A DNA stretch of 41,609 bases from Chloroflexota bacterium (lineage in GTDB: Bacteria; Chloroflexota; Anaerolineae; B4-G1; SLSP01): assembly GCA_029555965.1 (NCBI GenBank), contig JAKQHY010000181.1, positions 1 to 41,609 of the forward strand, written 5' to 3'. Made by a program: the position numbers and the translations under genes. Every line of letters begins with the position of its first letter. Position 1 is the first letter of the stretch. Below, in pieces: positions 24,707 to 34,400 of the stretch. The notes beneath the pieces are model-generated. The model was given only the letters and a program-made list of their open reading frames with translations, was not told where the DNA came from and did not search any database.

Positions 24707-25663
24707 ATGAAACGCCATCAACAAGTTTTAGCTGCCATCCTGATTGTCCAGATCATCTTGAGCGCGGTGCTGCTCTGGCCGCGCCAGACAACCGGCGGAA
24801 CCGGTCAGGCTATCTTCCCCGATCTCAAGGTTGAGGATATCGTCGCCTTGACGATCACGGACGACCAGGAAAATGCTATAAAAATGCAGAAAGAGGGCGA
24901 CACGTGGGGCCTGGTCGAAGCTGACGCCTACCCGGTGCGCGAAGCCACCCTCACCACCCTGCTGGAAAAACTGCCCAAGCTCACCAACGCGAGCCTGGTG
25001 GCGCAGACTGCCGCGAGTCACAAGCAGTTGCAAGTGGCCGAGGACGACTTTGTGCGGCGCCTCGAGATCGCGATGCGCGACGGCAAAACCTACACCCTCT
25101 ATCTCGGCTCCGCGCCCCGCTACACCGCCACCCACTTTCGGGTTGACGGCCAGACGGAGACGTACATGACGGCCGAGATGACCACCTGGGAAGTCAACGC
25201 GACCGTCAGTTCGTGGATTGACACAACCTACTGTCAGGTGGATCAGGCAGAGTTAACCGAAGTGATCATCCAAAACGCCAACGGGACGTTCACGCTGGTC
25301 AAATCCGGTGAGGAATGGCAACTGGCCGACTTGACTGCCGACGAAACGCCGTCCCCCGGCAAAACCAGCGGCGTCGTGGGGCGCGTGAGCCGCATCGCGA
25401 TGGCCCACCCGCTCGGCAAAACGGCCAAGCCGGAATACGGCCTCGACGCGCCGCTGGCGACGATCACGCTCAAGACTGCCGACGCGACCTACACGATGCT
25501 CATCGGCGCGCAGACCGACGATACGAGCTACGCCGCCAAGTACTCCGGGTCGGACTACTACGCTGCGGTGCCCTCATACAGCGTCAAGACACTGACCGAG
25601 AACGTCCGCGCGGACTTCCTGGAAACGCCCGTCGAACCCACCGCCCCCCCGACCGCGCCATAA
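24707..25663 (+). CDS. DUF4340 domain membrane-anchored protein
   Basis: A 318-residue protein with one N-terminal membrane anchor (about residues 6-24) and a large outer domain. LTITDDQENAIKMQKEGDTWGLVEADAYPVREATLTTLLEKLPKL is the DUF4340 pattern, repeated more weakly from about 175 (TEVIIQNANGTFTLVKSGEEWQL), so the fold is likely two copies. It starts 3 bases after the GldG-like stop, and a strong terminator follows. Genes of this family commonly close Gld-like ABC operons, so it is likely a subunit or partner of the exporter. Its exact job is unknown. Confidence 0.88.
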   Translation: MKRHQQVLAAILIVQIILSAVLLWPRQTTGGTGQAIFPDLKVEDIVALTITDDQENAIKMQKEGDTWGLVEADAYPVREATLTTLLEKLPKLTNASLVAQTAASHKQLQVAEDDFVRRLEIAMRDGKTYTLYLGSAPRYTATHFRVDGQTETYMTAEMTTWEVNATVSSWIDTTYCQVDQAELTEVIIQNANGTFTLVKSGEEWQLADLTADETPSPGKTSGVVGRVSRIAMAHPLGKTAKPEYGLDAPLATITLKTADATYTMLIGAQTDDTSYAAKYSGSDYYAAVPSYSVKTLTENVRADFLETPVEPTAPPTAP

Positions 25664-25698
25664 CACATCCAGATCAGTCCGAAAAGCGCCGCTCAAGC

Positions 25699-25736
25699 CC
25701 CGGCCCAGAGAGTTTTCTCTGGGCCGGGCACGTTTT
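25699..25736 (+). terminator. intrinsic terminator of the Gld-like ABC operon
   Basis: A perfect 13-bp stem CCCGGCCCAGAGA/TCTCTGGGCCGGG (25699-25711, 25716-25728) with loop GTTT is followed by CACGTTTTT. Confidence 0.9.
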
Positions 25737-25757
25737 TAATCCCAAAATTACAGTTAC

Positions 25758-25772
25758 GGTGTAAAATACACC
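25758..25772. promoter_or_regulatory. palindrome GGTGTA-AAA-TACACC, possible operator
   Basis: A perfect 6-base inverted repeat around AAA lies between the terminator and the YwaF-like gene. It contains TAAAAT, which could act as a -10. No regulator can be named. Confidence 0.3.
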
Positions 25773-25787
25773 CTGGCATCATGACCG

Positions 25788-25829
25788 GCGTTTCAACGTT
25801 TCGACATTGGAACGTCGGAACATTCCAAC
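25788..25829 (+). repeat. TTTCAACG/TTGGAACG short-unit repeat
   Basis: Units GTTTCAAC, GTTTCGAC, ATTGGAAC, GTCGGAAC and ATTCCAAC follow one another. They form partial opposing arms ahead of the YwaF-like gene and resemble the AACGTT repeat at 7350. Confidence 0.65.
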
Positions 25830-25851
25830 ACTTATTTGAAGGAGAATTTTT

Positions 25852-26583
25852 ATGGGAGACATTTTCGCCAAAGACTGGCAAGGCGCGCCTTTCGAGCTGT
25901 TTGGCACAGGACATCTGATCGCGTTGGGGGTGATCGCGCTGGCAATTGCCGCGCTGTTGTATTTCGGAAAACGCGCCTCGCCCCGCGCCCGCACCGCCAT
26001 CCGCTGGGGACTGGCCATAACCCTGACCATCGCCGAATCCTCATGGCACATCTGGCGAATCGCCGTCGGTGAGTGGACGCCGCAGGAGATGCTTCCCCTG
26101 CACTTGTGCAGCGTCATGGTCTGGTTGACCGTCGTGATGTTGATCACCAAGAATGACGCGATTTACGAATTCGCCTACTTGTTAGGCGCTGCGGGCGCGC
26201 TGCAAGCCCTGCTGACCCCAGAGGCCGGTGTTTACGGTTTCCCGCACTTCCGCATCTTCCAGACCCTCACCGCCCACAGCATCATTGTCGCTGCCGCGCT
26301 GTATATGACCGTCGTGGAAGGCTACCGCCCCACTCCGCAATCCCTCAAGCGCGTGATAATCTACAGCAACCTCTACGCCGTTGTTATCTTCTTTCTCAAC
26401 TTCCTCATCGGCAGCAACTATCTGTTCATCGCCCATAAACCGCCCACCGCCAGCATCATAGACATGATGCCGGCCTGGCCCTGGTATCTGCCAATCATCG
26501 AACTCATCGGCCTGTTCTTTATGGCGCTCTTCTACGCCCCTTTCGCCATCATGGACTGGCGCGCCAAACGGGTCAACGGATGA
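25852..26583 (+). CDS. YwaF/TIGR02206-type integral membrane protein
   Basis: A 243-residue protein with about seven membrane segments. The pattern FGTGHLIALGVIALA at the N-terminus, HLCSVMVWLTVVMLITKN in the third segment, GAAGALQALLTPEAGVYGFPHFRIFQTLTAHSIIVAA and the conserved NYLF-KPP segment (GSNYLFIAHKPPTASIID) match the TIGR02206 (YwaF) family, whose function is unknown. GAAGGAGAA precedes the ATG. It is followed by the alkyltransferase-like gene after a repeat hairpin of about 60 bases, so cotranscription is possible. There is no evidence of a functional link with DNA repair. Confidence 0.88.
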   Translation: MGDIFAKDWQGAPFELFGTGHLIALGVIALAIAALLYFGKRASPRARTAIRWGLAITLTIAESSWHIWRIAVGEWTPQEMLPLHLCSVMVWLTVVMLITKNDAIYEFAYLLGAAGALQALLTPEAGVYGFPHFRIFQTLTAHSIIVAAALYMTVVEGYRPTPQSLKRVIIYSNLYAVVIFFLNFLIGSNYLFIAHKPPTASIIDMMPAWPWYLPIIELIGLFFMALFYAPFAIMDWRAKRVNG

Positions 26584-26637
26584 AACGGATTGAACGGATT
26601 TCTCTGTTGAATCCGTTCAATCTGTTGAGTATTGAAG
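26575..26637 (+). repeat. GAACGGATT short-unit repeat forming a 13-bp hairpin
   Basis: GATTGAACGGATT (26588-26600) pairs exactly with AATCCGTTCAATC (26610-26622) around a 9-base loop. Extra units AACGGATG and AATCTGTTGAG flank it. The left end runs into the last codons and the stop of the YwaF-like gene. Confidence 0.85.
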
Positions 26638-26644
26638 AGGACTG

Positions 26645-26986
26645 ATGACAACACCGACCAATTTTGACCGCATTTATGCCCTGATACGGCGCATCCCCAT
26701 CGGGAAAGTCGCCAGCTATGGGCAGATCGCCCGCTGGCTTGGCTGGCCGCGCGGCGCGCGCACAGTGGGATGGGCGCTGCGCGCGCTCACCGACGACGCC
26801 GGGGACGTGCCCTGGCACCGTGTCATCAATTCACAGGGGCGCATCAGCCTGGACGCCGAAGGCACCCGCATCCAACGCGAGTTGCTGGAAGCCGAGGGCG
26901 TCACATTCGACAGCGCCGGCCGCATTGACCTGAAAACCTATGCCTGGGTCGGTCCGGCTCCCTGGGAAACAGCCGATGAGCCGTGA
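26645..26986 (+). CDS. atl: alkyltransferase-like protein (ATL, inactive MGMT homologue)
   Basis: A 113-residue protein equal to the DNA-binding C-terminal domain of O6-methylguanine methyltransferase: IPIGKVASYGQIARWLGWPRGARTVGWALRA. The active-site motif PCHRV has become PWHRV (Trp57 in place of the acceptor Cys), the hallmark of ATL proteins. ATLs bind O6-alkylguanine and flip the base without repairing it, handing the lesion to nucleotide excision repair. GAAGAGGA gives the ribosome binding site. The gene converges on nadE and shares the terminator region with it. Confidence 0.93.
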   Translation: MTTPTNFDRIYALIRRIPIGKVASYGQIARWLGWPRGARTVGWALRALTDDAGDVPWHRVINSQGRISLDAEGTRIQRELLEAEGVTFDSAGRIDLKTYAWVGPAPWETADEP

Positions 26987-27014
26987 TCGGGAAAAAACTG
27001 CTCAATCTGCTGAC

Positions 27015-27050
27015 TAAAAACGTAGGGCGGGTTAGAAACCCGCCCTACGT
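27015..27050 (-). terminator. intrinsic terminator of nadE
   Basis: A perfect 14-bp inverted repeat (27020-27033 with 27037-27050) has a 3-base loop. On the minus strand it is followed by TTTTTAG, just after the nadE stop. It may also stop transcription of the converging ATL gene. Confidence 0.85.
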
Positions 27051-27053
27051 CAT

Positions 27054-28778
27054 CTACCGCGTAAACCGCTGCGTGATCGGCAACCGGCGATCTTTGCCAA
27101 AGGCGCGCCCGGTGATGCGCACCCCCGGCGGCGCTTGTCGTCGTTTGTACTCGTTGCGATCCACCATCCGCACCACCCGCCGCACCAGGTCCTCCGATAG
27201 CCCCAAGGTGAGGATAATATCCTCTGGCGCCTGATCCTCTTCTACGTAAGCTTTGAGGATCGCGTCCAGCACCTCGTAGGGCGGCAGCGAATCGGAGTCT
27301 TTCTGATTCGGGCGCAACTCTGCCGAGGGAGGGCGGGTGAGGATGCGCTCCGGGATGACCGCCGCCTCGCCCTGCGCATTGCGCCAGCGGCACAGTTCAT
27401 ACACCAGCATCTTGAGCACATCCTTGATGACCGCGTAGCCCCCGGCCATATCGCCGTAGAGCGTCGCGTACCCTGCGCTCATCTCGCTCTTGTTGCCGGT
27501 CGTCAGCACCAACCAGCCGAATTTATTGGAAAGCGCCATCAGATAATTGCCTCGGATGCGCGCCTGGAGGTTCTCTTCGGTGACATTGGGCGATGCGCCG
27601 GCAAAGGGGGCCGCCAACACCTCGAGATACGCCTGAAACACTGTCTCAATGGGTATCACCAGCAGATTAATCCCCAGGTTCCGGGCCAGCTCCGCTGCAT
27701 CGTCATTGCTCATGTCGGAGGTGTAGCGCGAGGGCATCGCCACGCCCGTGACGTTTTCCGGGCCAAGCGCGTCCGCCGCGATGCAGGCTACCAGCGCCGA
27801 GTCAACCCCGCCCGACAGGCCGATGACGACTTTCTGGAAGCCGTTTTTACGGACATAGTCCCCGGTGCCCAAAACCAGCGCCTGGTAAACCTCGGCTACC
27901 GGCGTGGGCAGTTCCACAATATGCGGGACAAGGGGCGGGCGCGGCGGCGACTCGGGCAAAGGCGCCAGCGGGATTACAGGCAGTTGTTCGGTTCGCACCT
28001 GGCGCCGGCGCGGATCGTGCAGCCGCCAGCGAAACACCGCGCCCACATCCACGTCCGCCACCACGAAATCCTCCGTGAATTGCGCGCCACGAGCCAAAAT
28101 TTCGCCATGCTCATCAAGGATCAAACTGCCACCATCAAAAATCAGCTCATCCTGCCCGCCCACCATGTTGCAGAAAACTACCAGCGCGGCATTGTCCGCC
28201 GCGCGAGTCGCCAGCATCCGTTCGCGGGCGCGGGCTTTGCCGGCGTGGTATGGCGAGGAGGATATGTTCACCAGGATGCGCGCCCCGCCCTGTAACGCCT
28301 GTGCATCCGCCGGGCCGGTAGGATGCCAGATATCTTCGCAAATATTCACCCCAAAGATCACCCCATCCCGCTGAAATACCGGGAAGGTCGTTCCTCGGCG
28401 GAAGTAGCGATCCTCATCAAAGACAGCATAGTTGGGCAAATAATGTTTGTGATAGGTATGGACCCACGCGCCGTCGTGCAGCAGGGCCGCCGCGTTGTAA
28501 ACTTCATCGTCTACCACGTCAGCAAAGCCGATGACTGCCGTCAGCCCTTGAGTCAGGCCGGCTAATTCGCGCACCATGGTCAGGTTCGCTTGCAGGAAGG
28601 TTGGCTTTAGCAACAAATCTTCCGGCGGATAACCGGTTATAGTCAACTCCGGGAAGACCACGAGATCAGCCTGCACCGTCTGCGCGCGGTGGATGGCGGC
28701 GGCAATTTTCAGCCGATTGCCCTCCAAATCCCCCACGATGGTATTGATCTGTGCCAACGCTACGCGCCATTGCATCAT
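27054..28778 (-). CDS. nadE: glutamine-hydrolysing NAD+ synthase
   Basis: A 574-residue, two-domain enzyme. The N-terminal nitrilase-like glutaminase domain (about 1-255) holds the Glu-Lys-Cys set: FPELTITGYPPEDLL, a Lys in HKHYLPNYAVFDEDRYF, and Cys in GVNICEDIW. The C-terminal synthetase domain begins near residue 285 and has the PP-loop GLSGGVDSAL, with AMPSRYTSDMS, TGNKSEMSAGYATLYGDMAGGYA and ILTRPPSAELRPNQKDSDSLPPY. It turns nicotinate adenine dinucleotide into NAD+ with ATP, using ammonia drawn from glutamine. The length fits the glutamine-dependent class. GGTGGAGGA precedes the ATG at 28778; a second ATG follows at once. It stands alone on the minus strand, with its terminator directly after the stop. 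Confidence 0.96.
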   Translation of the reverse strand: MMQWRVALAQINTIVGDLEGNRLKIAAAIHRAQTVQADLVVFPELTITGYPPEDLLLKPTFLQANLTMVRELAGLTQGLTAVIGFADVVDDEVYNAAALLHDGAWVHTYHKHYLPNYAVFDEDRYFRRGTTFPVFQRDGVIFGVNICEDIWHPTGPADAQALQGGARILVNISSSPYHAGKARARERMLATRAADNAALVVFCNMVGGQDELIFDGGSLILDEHGEILARGAQFTEDFVVADVDVGAVFRWRLHDPRRRQVRTEQLPVIPLAPLPESPPRPPLVPHIVELPTPVAEVYQALVLGTGDYVRKNGFQKVVIGLSGGVDSALVACIAADALGPENVTGVAMPSRYTSDMSNDDAAELARNLGINLLVIPIETVFQAYLEVLAAPFAGASPNVTEENLQARIRGNYLMALSNKFGWLVLTTGNKSEMSAGYATLYGDMAGGYAVIKDVLKMLVYELCRWRNAQGEAAVIPERILTRPPSAELRPNQKDSDSLPPYEVLDAILKAYVEEDQAPEDIILTLGLSEDLVRRVVRMVDRNEYKRRQAPPGVRITGRAFGKDRRLPITQRFTR

Positions 28779-28840
28779 AAGTATCCTCCACCACTGAGAT
28801 TAACATCCGGGCAAATATATATCCATTCCCCAACCCAAAT

Positions 28841-28850
28841 CTGGTATAAT
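28841..28850 (+). promoter_or_regulatory. possible extended -10 ahead of the PAP2-like gene
   Basis: TGGTATAAT (TGn plus TATAAT at 28845-28850) is an extended -10; no clear -35. It lies 160 bases ahead of the ATG at 29010. The rest of 28779-29009 shows no hairpin or gene. Confidence 0.4.
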
Positions 28851-29009
28851 GGAAGGGAAGTACGCAAAACATCTGCCTGAACTATCATAGATTCACCACC
28901 CTATACTACTCAAAGCGGTCAGACCGTCAAATGGGGATTAATGTTGCCAGGGGGATGGTTATACAAGGCTCACCCCTTCAAAAGAAACACTGTATAAAGG
29001 AGAAGGGAA

Positions 29010-29684
29010 ATGCAACAGAGATTGAGTGACACATTGGATTGGGAAGACAATTTCTCTCAGCCGCCAGTAAAAACAACACTCCACGCTATCGTTAAACCTC
29101 AAACCTTTGGGGAATATATTGCCTATGGTATTTCACAAATCGGCAGCCCGCCTGTGTGGGGGCTGTTTGCGCTGGCGTTGGTGACGACCACCCTCACCTT
29201 CGCCAACGCCTGGCCCTGGTTGGGACTCTATCTGTTGCTGGACGTGCTCACCCCGCTGAGCTTCCTGGTTTGGCAACTGCGGCGCGGTTCCATCACCGAC
29301 TTAGACATTCAACTGCGTGAGCAGCGCCGCAATACCCTGCTGGTCACGGTCAGCGGCTTTGCCCTCACCTGGCTGGTCATGTTCATTGGCGGCGCTCCCC
29401 CGGCCCTCACCCTGATGGCCGGCGCGGGGATGTTGCAATGGATTATCATTTTCGGTATTACGATGCGTTGGAAAGTCAGCATCCACAGCACATCGGCCGC
29501 CGGCGTTGCGGTTATCATCCTGCGCATCTTTGGGCTTTCTGCCGTCCCCCTGGTCATTTCCATCCCCCTTATTGCTTGGTCGCGCGTCAAACTGCGCCAT
29601 CATACACCCGCACAAACCATCGTCGGGACCCTCTTGGGAATCATCGTCTCCGGCCTGGCCGTGCTCCTCAGCCAGACTTACTAA
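29010..29684 (+). CDS. PAP2-superfamily-like membrane protein
   Basis: A 224-residue protein with about six membrane segments. Three regions recall the lipid phosphatase (PAP2) motifs. DLDIQLREQRR stands where K-x6-RP is expected, SIHST where SGHS lies, and SRVKLRHHTPAQ where S-R-x5-H-x3-D lies. The SR and His are kept, but the closing Asp is Gln. This points to a membrane protein of the PAP2 fold, perhaps with weak or altered activity on lipid phosphates such as undecaprenyl pyrophosphate. AAGGAGAAGGG precedes the ATG. It ends 21 bases before a histidine kinase gene, so they are likely cotranscribed. The family call is moderate. Confidence 0.65.
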   Translation: MQQRLSDTLDWEDNFSQPPVKTTLHAIVKPQTFGEYIAYGISQIGSPPVWGLFALALVTTTLTFANAWPWLGLYLLLDVLTPLSFLVWQLRRGSITDLDIQLREQRRNTLLVTVSGFALTWLVMFIGGAPPALTLMAGAGMLQWIIIFGITMRWKVSIHSTSAAGVAVIILRIFGLSAVPLVISIPLIAWSRVKLRHHTPAQTIVGTLLGIIVSGLAVLLSQTY

Positions 29685-29705
29685 ACAAAGAAAGGCGATC
29701 AATAA

Positions 29706-30521
29706 ATGGATAATCTGCAAGAGCAAATACGGGAACTGACCAACGCCCTGGATAACGAGCGTATGGCGCGCCGCGCCGCCGAAGCGGCCACAGAGGAGGC
29801 CGAACAAGCGCGCCAGGAGTTTGTCGCGCTGGTCACTCATGAATTGCGCGTCCCAATGACCTCCATCAAGGGCTACACCGACCTACTGCTCAAGGGCATT
29901 ATGGGGCCGCTCAACGAAACACAGATGAATTTCCTGAACGTGATCCGCACTAACGTCGAGCGCATGTCGCGCATGGTGGCCGATCTTGCGGACATCAATA
30001 AAATTGAAGGGGAGCGGTTTCCCCTTAATCTGACCACTGTGCCGCTGACCGATGTACTGAAAGAAGCGATACAGCCCCATACCCATACAATTGCCGGGAA
30101 GACCCAGACCGTTACGACCACCGTGCCGGACGATCTGCCGCCCCTCCAGGGGGACCGCGCCCGCCTGATCCAGATATTGAGCAATCTGATTAGCAACGCC
30201 ACACAATACACCCCAGAATCCGGCGTCATTGTCATCACGGCAGAAGCCTTACCCAACGCAGAGGTTCACATCGCCATCCAAGACAACGGCATCGGCATCC
30301 TGGAAGACGAACAACCCCGCATCTTCGAGAAATTCTTCCGCGCCTCCGACGAAGAAACCCGCCAGACCCCCGGCAACGGCTTGGCCCTGTATCTTTCGCG
30401 GCAACTGGTGATCTTGCACCAGGGACGGATTTGGTTTGAAAGCCAGCGCGGCGCCGGCACAACCTTTCATGTGGTATTTCCGACCGCCCCAACAGAAGCG
30501 GCGGTTCCCGGTTTGCCCTGA
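29706..30521 (+). CDS. soluble sensor histidine kinase
   Basis: A 271-residue cytoplasmic kinase without any sensor domain. An N-terminal coiled coil rich in Glu, Ala and Arg (about 1-38) leads to the dimerisation domain with His45 in VTHELRVPMTSIKGYTDLLL. The ATPase domain has LISNATQYTP (N-box), DNGIGI (G1), EKFFRA (F-box) and GNGLALYLSRQLV (G2), and ends near residue 265. The G2 box usually reads GTGLGL; here Gly-Asn-Gly-Leu-Ala-Leu, a mild change. It follows the PAP2-like gene by 21 bases, so it could sense the membrane through that protein. No response regulator lies nearby, so its partner is unknown. Confidence 0.92.
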   Translation: MDNLQEQIRELTNALDNERMARRAAEAATEEAEQARQEFVALVTHELRVPMTSIKGYTDLLLKGIMGPLNETQMNFLNVIRTNVERMSRMVADLADINKIEGERFPLNLTTVPLTDVLKEAIQPHTHTIAGKTQTVTTTVPDDLPPLQGDRARLIQILSNLISNATQYTPESGVIVITAEALPNAEVHIAIQDNGIGILEDEQPRIFEKFFRASDEETRQTPGNGLALYLSRQLVILHQGRIWFESQRGAGTTFHVVFPTAPTEAAVPGLP

Positions 30522-30691
30522 ATCGTCCCGTCACCCTCGCACCGCCGGCCAAACCGTCCGGACAGACCACAGCAAGCTGCGGCGCACGACACGCCACAGC
30601 TTATTCCCAAAATCCAACCGCTACAACAAACCAATGCCAGGAGCATCTGCCAGCGCCCCATACACAATTAACCGAAGGTTCACAAAGTTGT

Positions 30692-30697
30692 TATAAT
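30692..30697 (+). promoter_or_regulatory. possible -10 element ahead of the GrpB-family gene
   Basis: TATAAT with no convincing -35 at 16 to 18 bases. It lies 66 bases ahead of the start at 30763. The remainder of 30522-30762 holds nothing I can name. Confidence 0.35.
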
Positions 30698-30762
30698 GCG
30701 GTGAATGGGTCATGTTACAATGTAGGCAAAATCAGGAATGGTAACACCCCAATTCAAAACCA

Positions 30763-31359
30763 ATGGAAGAGAGCAGTGTTTTAGGGTTACGCTATGGCGC
30801 AGTAAAGCTCGCGCCACATTCACCGAAATGGCAGACTCTATTCGACATCGAAAAGCGCATACTACAAGCGCTCATCGGCTCCTACGTAATGGAGATTCGC
30901 CACATCGGCAGTACAGCTATTCCCAGTATCTACGCCAAGCCCATCCTGGATATTATGGCCGGCCTTCACAAATTAGAAGACGTCACCCATTGCATCGCGC
31001 CACTGGAAACTGCCGGCTATCAGTACATGGGAGAACAGGCTATCCCTGGCTGGCATTTCTTTATCAAGGGCGTGGGTGAGATCAAAACTCACCATCTGCA
31101 TGTGGTAGAATGGAACAGCGATTACTGGATCACCCACATTCTCTTTCAAGAATACCTGTGCCGACATCCCGAAGCGGCCTATGCCTACGAACAACTCAAA
31201 CGCGACCTGGAAAAAAAATACCCTGATGACCGCGAATCCTACACCCGCGACAAAACCGACTTTATCAACGCGATCACGGAGATGGCGCAACGCGCCCGGC
31301 ACCATGCCAAAGAATCGGAAGAACCACCCCTTCCCCCGGCCAGTATGCCTCCGGCCTGA
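30763..31359 (+). CDS. GrpB (UPF0157) family protein
   Basis: A 198-residue protein of the GrpB family, which shares the nucleotidyltransferase fold. The family signature is clear: LRYGAVKLAPHSPKWQTLFDIEKRIL, IRHIGSTAIPSIYAKPILDIM (the GSTAVPG-x-x-AKPIID motif), a Gly-Tyr strand, and HHLHVVEWNSDYWITHILFQEYL. GSTAIP resembles the GS motif of nucleotidyltransferases, but the true reaction is unknown. The C-terminal tail beyond about 185 is Pro-rich and not conserved. There is no ribosome binding site next to the ATG; a better one stands before an out-of-frame ATG at 30738. The gene appears to stand alone. Confidence 0.9.
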   Translation: MEESSVLGLRYGAVKLAPHSPKWQTLFDIEKRILQALIGSYVMEIRHIGSTAIPSIYAKPILDIMAGLHKLEDVTHCIAPLETAGYQYMGEQAIPGWHFFIKGVGEIKTHHLHVVEWNSDYWITHILFQEYLCRHPEAAYAYEQLKRDLEKKYPDDRESYTRDKTDFINAITEMAQRARHHAKESEEPPLPPASMPPA

Positions 31360-31450
31360 AACGCTCCTACCCCGAACTTCTGCGGAACCCTAAGCGTCAG
31401 CCCAATCTATCACAACTCGAGACTCTTAAACAAACACCCAGGAGACTACC

Positions 31451-34400
31451 ATGCAAAAGATCCTCCCCCGTATCGCACTATGGTGCTTGACCGCTATGCT
31501 AATCCTGCCGGCAACGATGCCAGCACGAGCGCAAACGCCGGCCGCCGCGCCGCCTCCCCTTGTTCTGCTGCGCCTGCGCGCTGGTGACTTTGATCCGCTG
31601 CGCGCCGCCCGCCCGATGGCTCGCGCGCTCGCCGCAGACGAGGCCGGGCTGCGCCTCATACAGTTCACCGGCCCCATTCAAGAAAGCTGGTATGCCGCCC
31701 TGGAAACAACCGGCCTGCGCGTCGTCGCCTACCTCCCCGATTACGCCTACCTGGTATGGGGAACCGGCGCGCAACTTGATCGAGCGCAGGTCGCCGCCCC
31801 CGTGCGTTGGAGTGGCGTGTACCAACCTTACGACGCCCTCCACCCCGCGCTACATGCGCCGGTCGCAGACGTTACGGTCAACGTCAAAGTGCAGGTCTAC
31901 GCCCATGCCGCCGTCAGCGCCACCCTTGCCGCGATCACGGAGCACGCACAGATGCTCCAGCCGCCCATGCCCGTACTCCATTACCGCAACCTGGCCGTGC
32001 AAATCGCCGCTGCGGACCTGGGCTGGCTGGCCGCCCTCCCTGGCGTCGTTAACGTGGAACCGCTCCACACGCCCCAGCAGCACGACGAAATCCAGGGGCA
32101 GATCCTCGCCGGCAACCTCACCGCTGATGGCGCCCGGCCGGCCGGCCCCGGCTACCTGACCTGGCTGACGGCGACGGTAGGCTTTACCTCCGCTGCGGAC
32201 GCCTACCCCATCGTAGACATCACCGATGATGGGATTGATGATGGCGATGACACACCCCGTCATCCAGATTTCTACGAATGGGGCGATCCCGCCAAGCCCG
32301 ACCGGTTGGCCTACAACGTCAATTGGACGAACGATCCCACGGCCAACGGCGTCGCCGGCCATGGCAACCTTAACGCCAGCATCGTCGGCGGCTATAACGC
32401 ACAAAGCGGCGCTGCCTATACCGACGCCGACGGCTATCACTACGGCCTGGGCATCAACCCCTTCGGGCGCGTCGCCGGTTCCAAAGTTTTCGCCAATGAC
32501 GGCGCGTGGACCTATCCCTACGCCAGCTACACCCCCCTCGTTGGCAGCAGTTACGAACACGGCGCACGGATCGTATCTAACTCCTGGGGCGCTTCCACCC
32601 AAGGCGGGTATACGGCCGATGAACAGGAATATGATGCTCTCGCGCGCGACGCACAACCGAACATCCCCGGCAACCAGGAAATACTCATCATCTTCTCCAC
32701 CGGCAACGACGGCCCCGATTCTACAAGCACGACTTCCCCGGCCAATGCCAAAAACATCATCAGCGTGGGCGCAGCGGAAAATTATCGCCCTACCTGGCGC
32801 GATGGCTGCGGATTCGGCCCGACCAGCGCCGACAATGCCAATGATATTGCTACCTTCTCCAGTCGCGGGCCTACGCGTGATGGGCGCAACAAGCCGGACC
32901 TCGTCGCGCCCGGCACACACATTCAGGGCGCGGCCTCACAAGGGACGTATACCGGGGATGCCGTATGCGATTCTTATCAACCGGCAGGGCAAACACTCTA
33001 CGCGGCCTCCTCCGGCACCAGCCACGCGGCTCCGGCCATCGCCGGCGCCGCCTCGCTGGCGACGCGGCATTACCAGGAAAAGATAGGGACTGCCGCGCCC
33101 AGTCCCGCTATGCTCAAGGCCTATCTGATCAACAGCACACGTTACCTGAACGGCGAGGGCGCCGGCGACACGCTGCCTTCCTATAGCCAGGGATTCGGCG
33201 AAGTGGATTTAGGATTGGCCTTCGATGAAACGGCGCGCCTCATTCTTGATCAAACCCACATTTTCCACGCCACCGGGGAAGTTTTCACCCTGAGCGGCAC
33301 GGTTGCCGACCCGGCCTACCCCTTCCGCGTCACCCTGGTCTGGATGGATGCGCCCGGCGCAACCTTCGGCGCAGCCTATGTCAACAATCTCGATTTGGCC
33401 GTGCAGGTCAATGGGCAGACGTACCTGGGGAACGTCTTTTCCGGCGCAAGCTCAATTCCCGACGGCGTCTCCGACCCGCGTAACAATGTGGAGAGTGTCT
33501 TCCTCCCAGCCGGCAGCAGCGGGACGTTTAGCCTCACCATCACGGCAACCAACCTTGCCGGCGATGGAATCCCTGGCAACGGCGATCCCACCGATCAAGA
33601 TTTCGCGCTCATCTGCTACAACTGCGCGCCAAACACGGACTTTGCGCTGCACGTTGCGCCCCCCACACAAACTATCTGCGCCGGCGACCACGCGACCTTC
33701 ACGCTCACAACCCACGGCGTGAACGGGTTTGCCCACCCCATTGCCCTGGAGAGCAGCGGAACGCCGGAGAGCGCGAGCCTCACCATTCAGCCCAACCCCC
33801 TCACCCCCGGCGAATCGGCGCAGGTAATCCTCGCGCCGACCGATGGCGTGCTGGCCGGGAGCTATCCGCTGACCATCACCGGCAGCGCGGCCAACAGCAC
33901 CCACGCCACCCACGCGACGCTCGATGTCTACACACCGGTGATAGCCGGAGTCACACGGTTGACGCCCCACGACGGACAGGTAGTCCCCACAGCCTGGCCC
34001 ACCCTCGTTTGGCAGGGTTTCCCCAATGTGCAGCAGTATGACCTCAGCGTCGCGGTCACAGCGGATTTTGCGGCGCCGCTCTACACCATCACCATACCCG
34101 CCGCCGGCAACATAGTCAGCCACACCCTCGCTCTCCCCCTCAACTATGCCACCGATTACTACTGGCGGGTGACAGCCCGCAACGCCTGCGGCGCCGGCCC
34201 GGATTCTGCGCCAGGGCGCTTCCACACGCCGCAGCCGCCGGCGGAATTTTGCAGTGAGCCGTATGCAGCCATTCCCGACAACTACGCTCCCGGCGTCAAC
34301 GATAGTCTGTTGCTGCCCGACTTCGACGCCCTGCGCGATCTGAATGTCGCCATCAGCATCACTCACAATTTTGTGGGCGATCTGGTGGTCATTCTGGAAC

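Noticed and set aside
26645-26986. Active O6-methylguanine-DNA methyltransferase
   Set aside because: The acceptor Cys of PCHRV is Trp, so it cannot take the alkyl group; it is called ATL.
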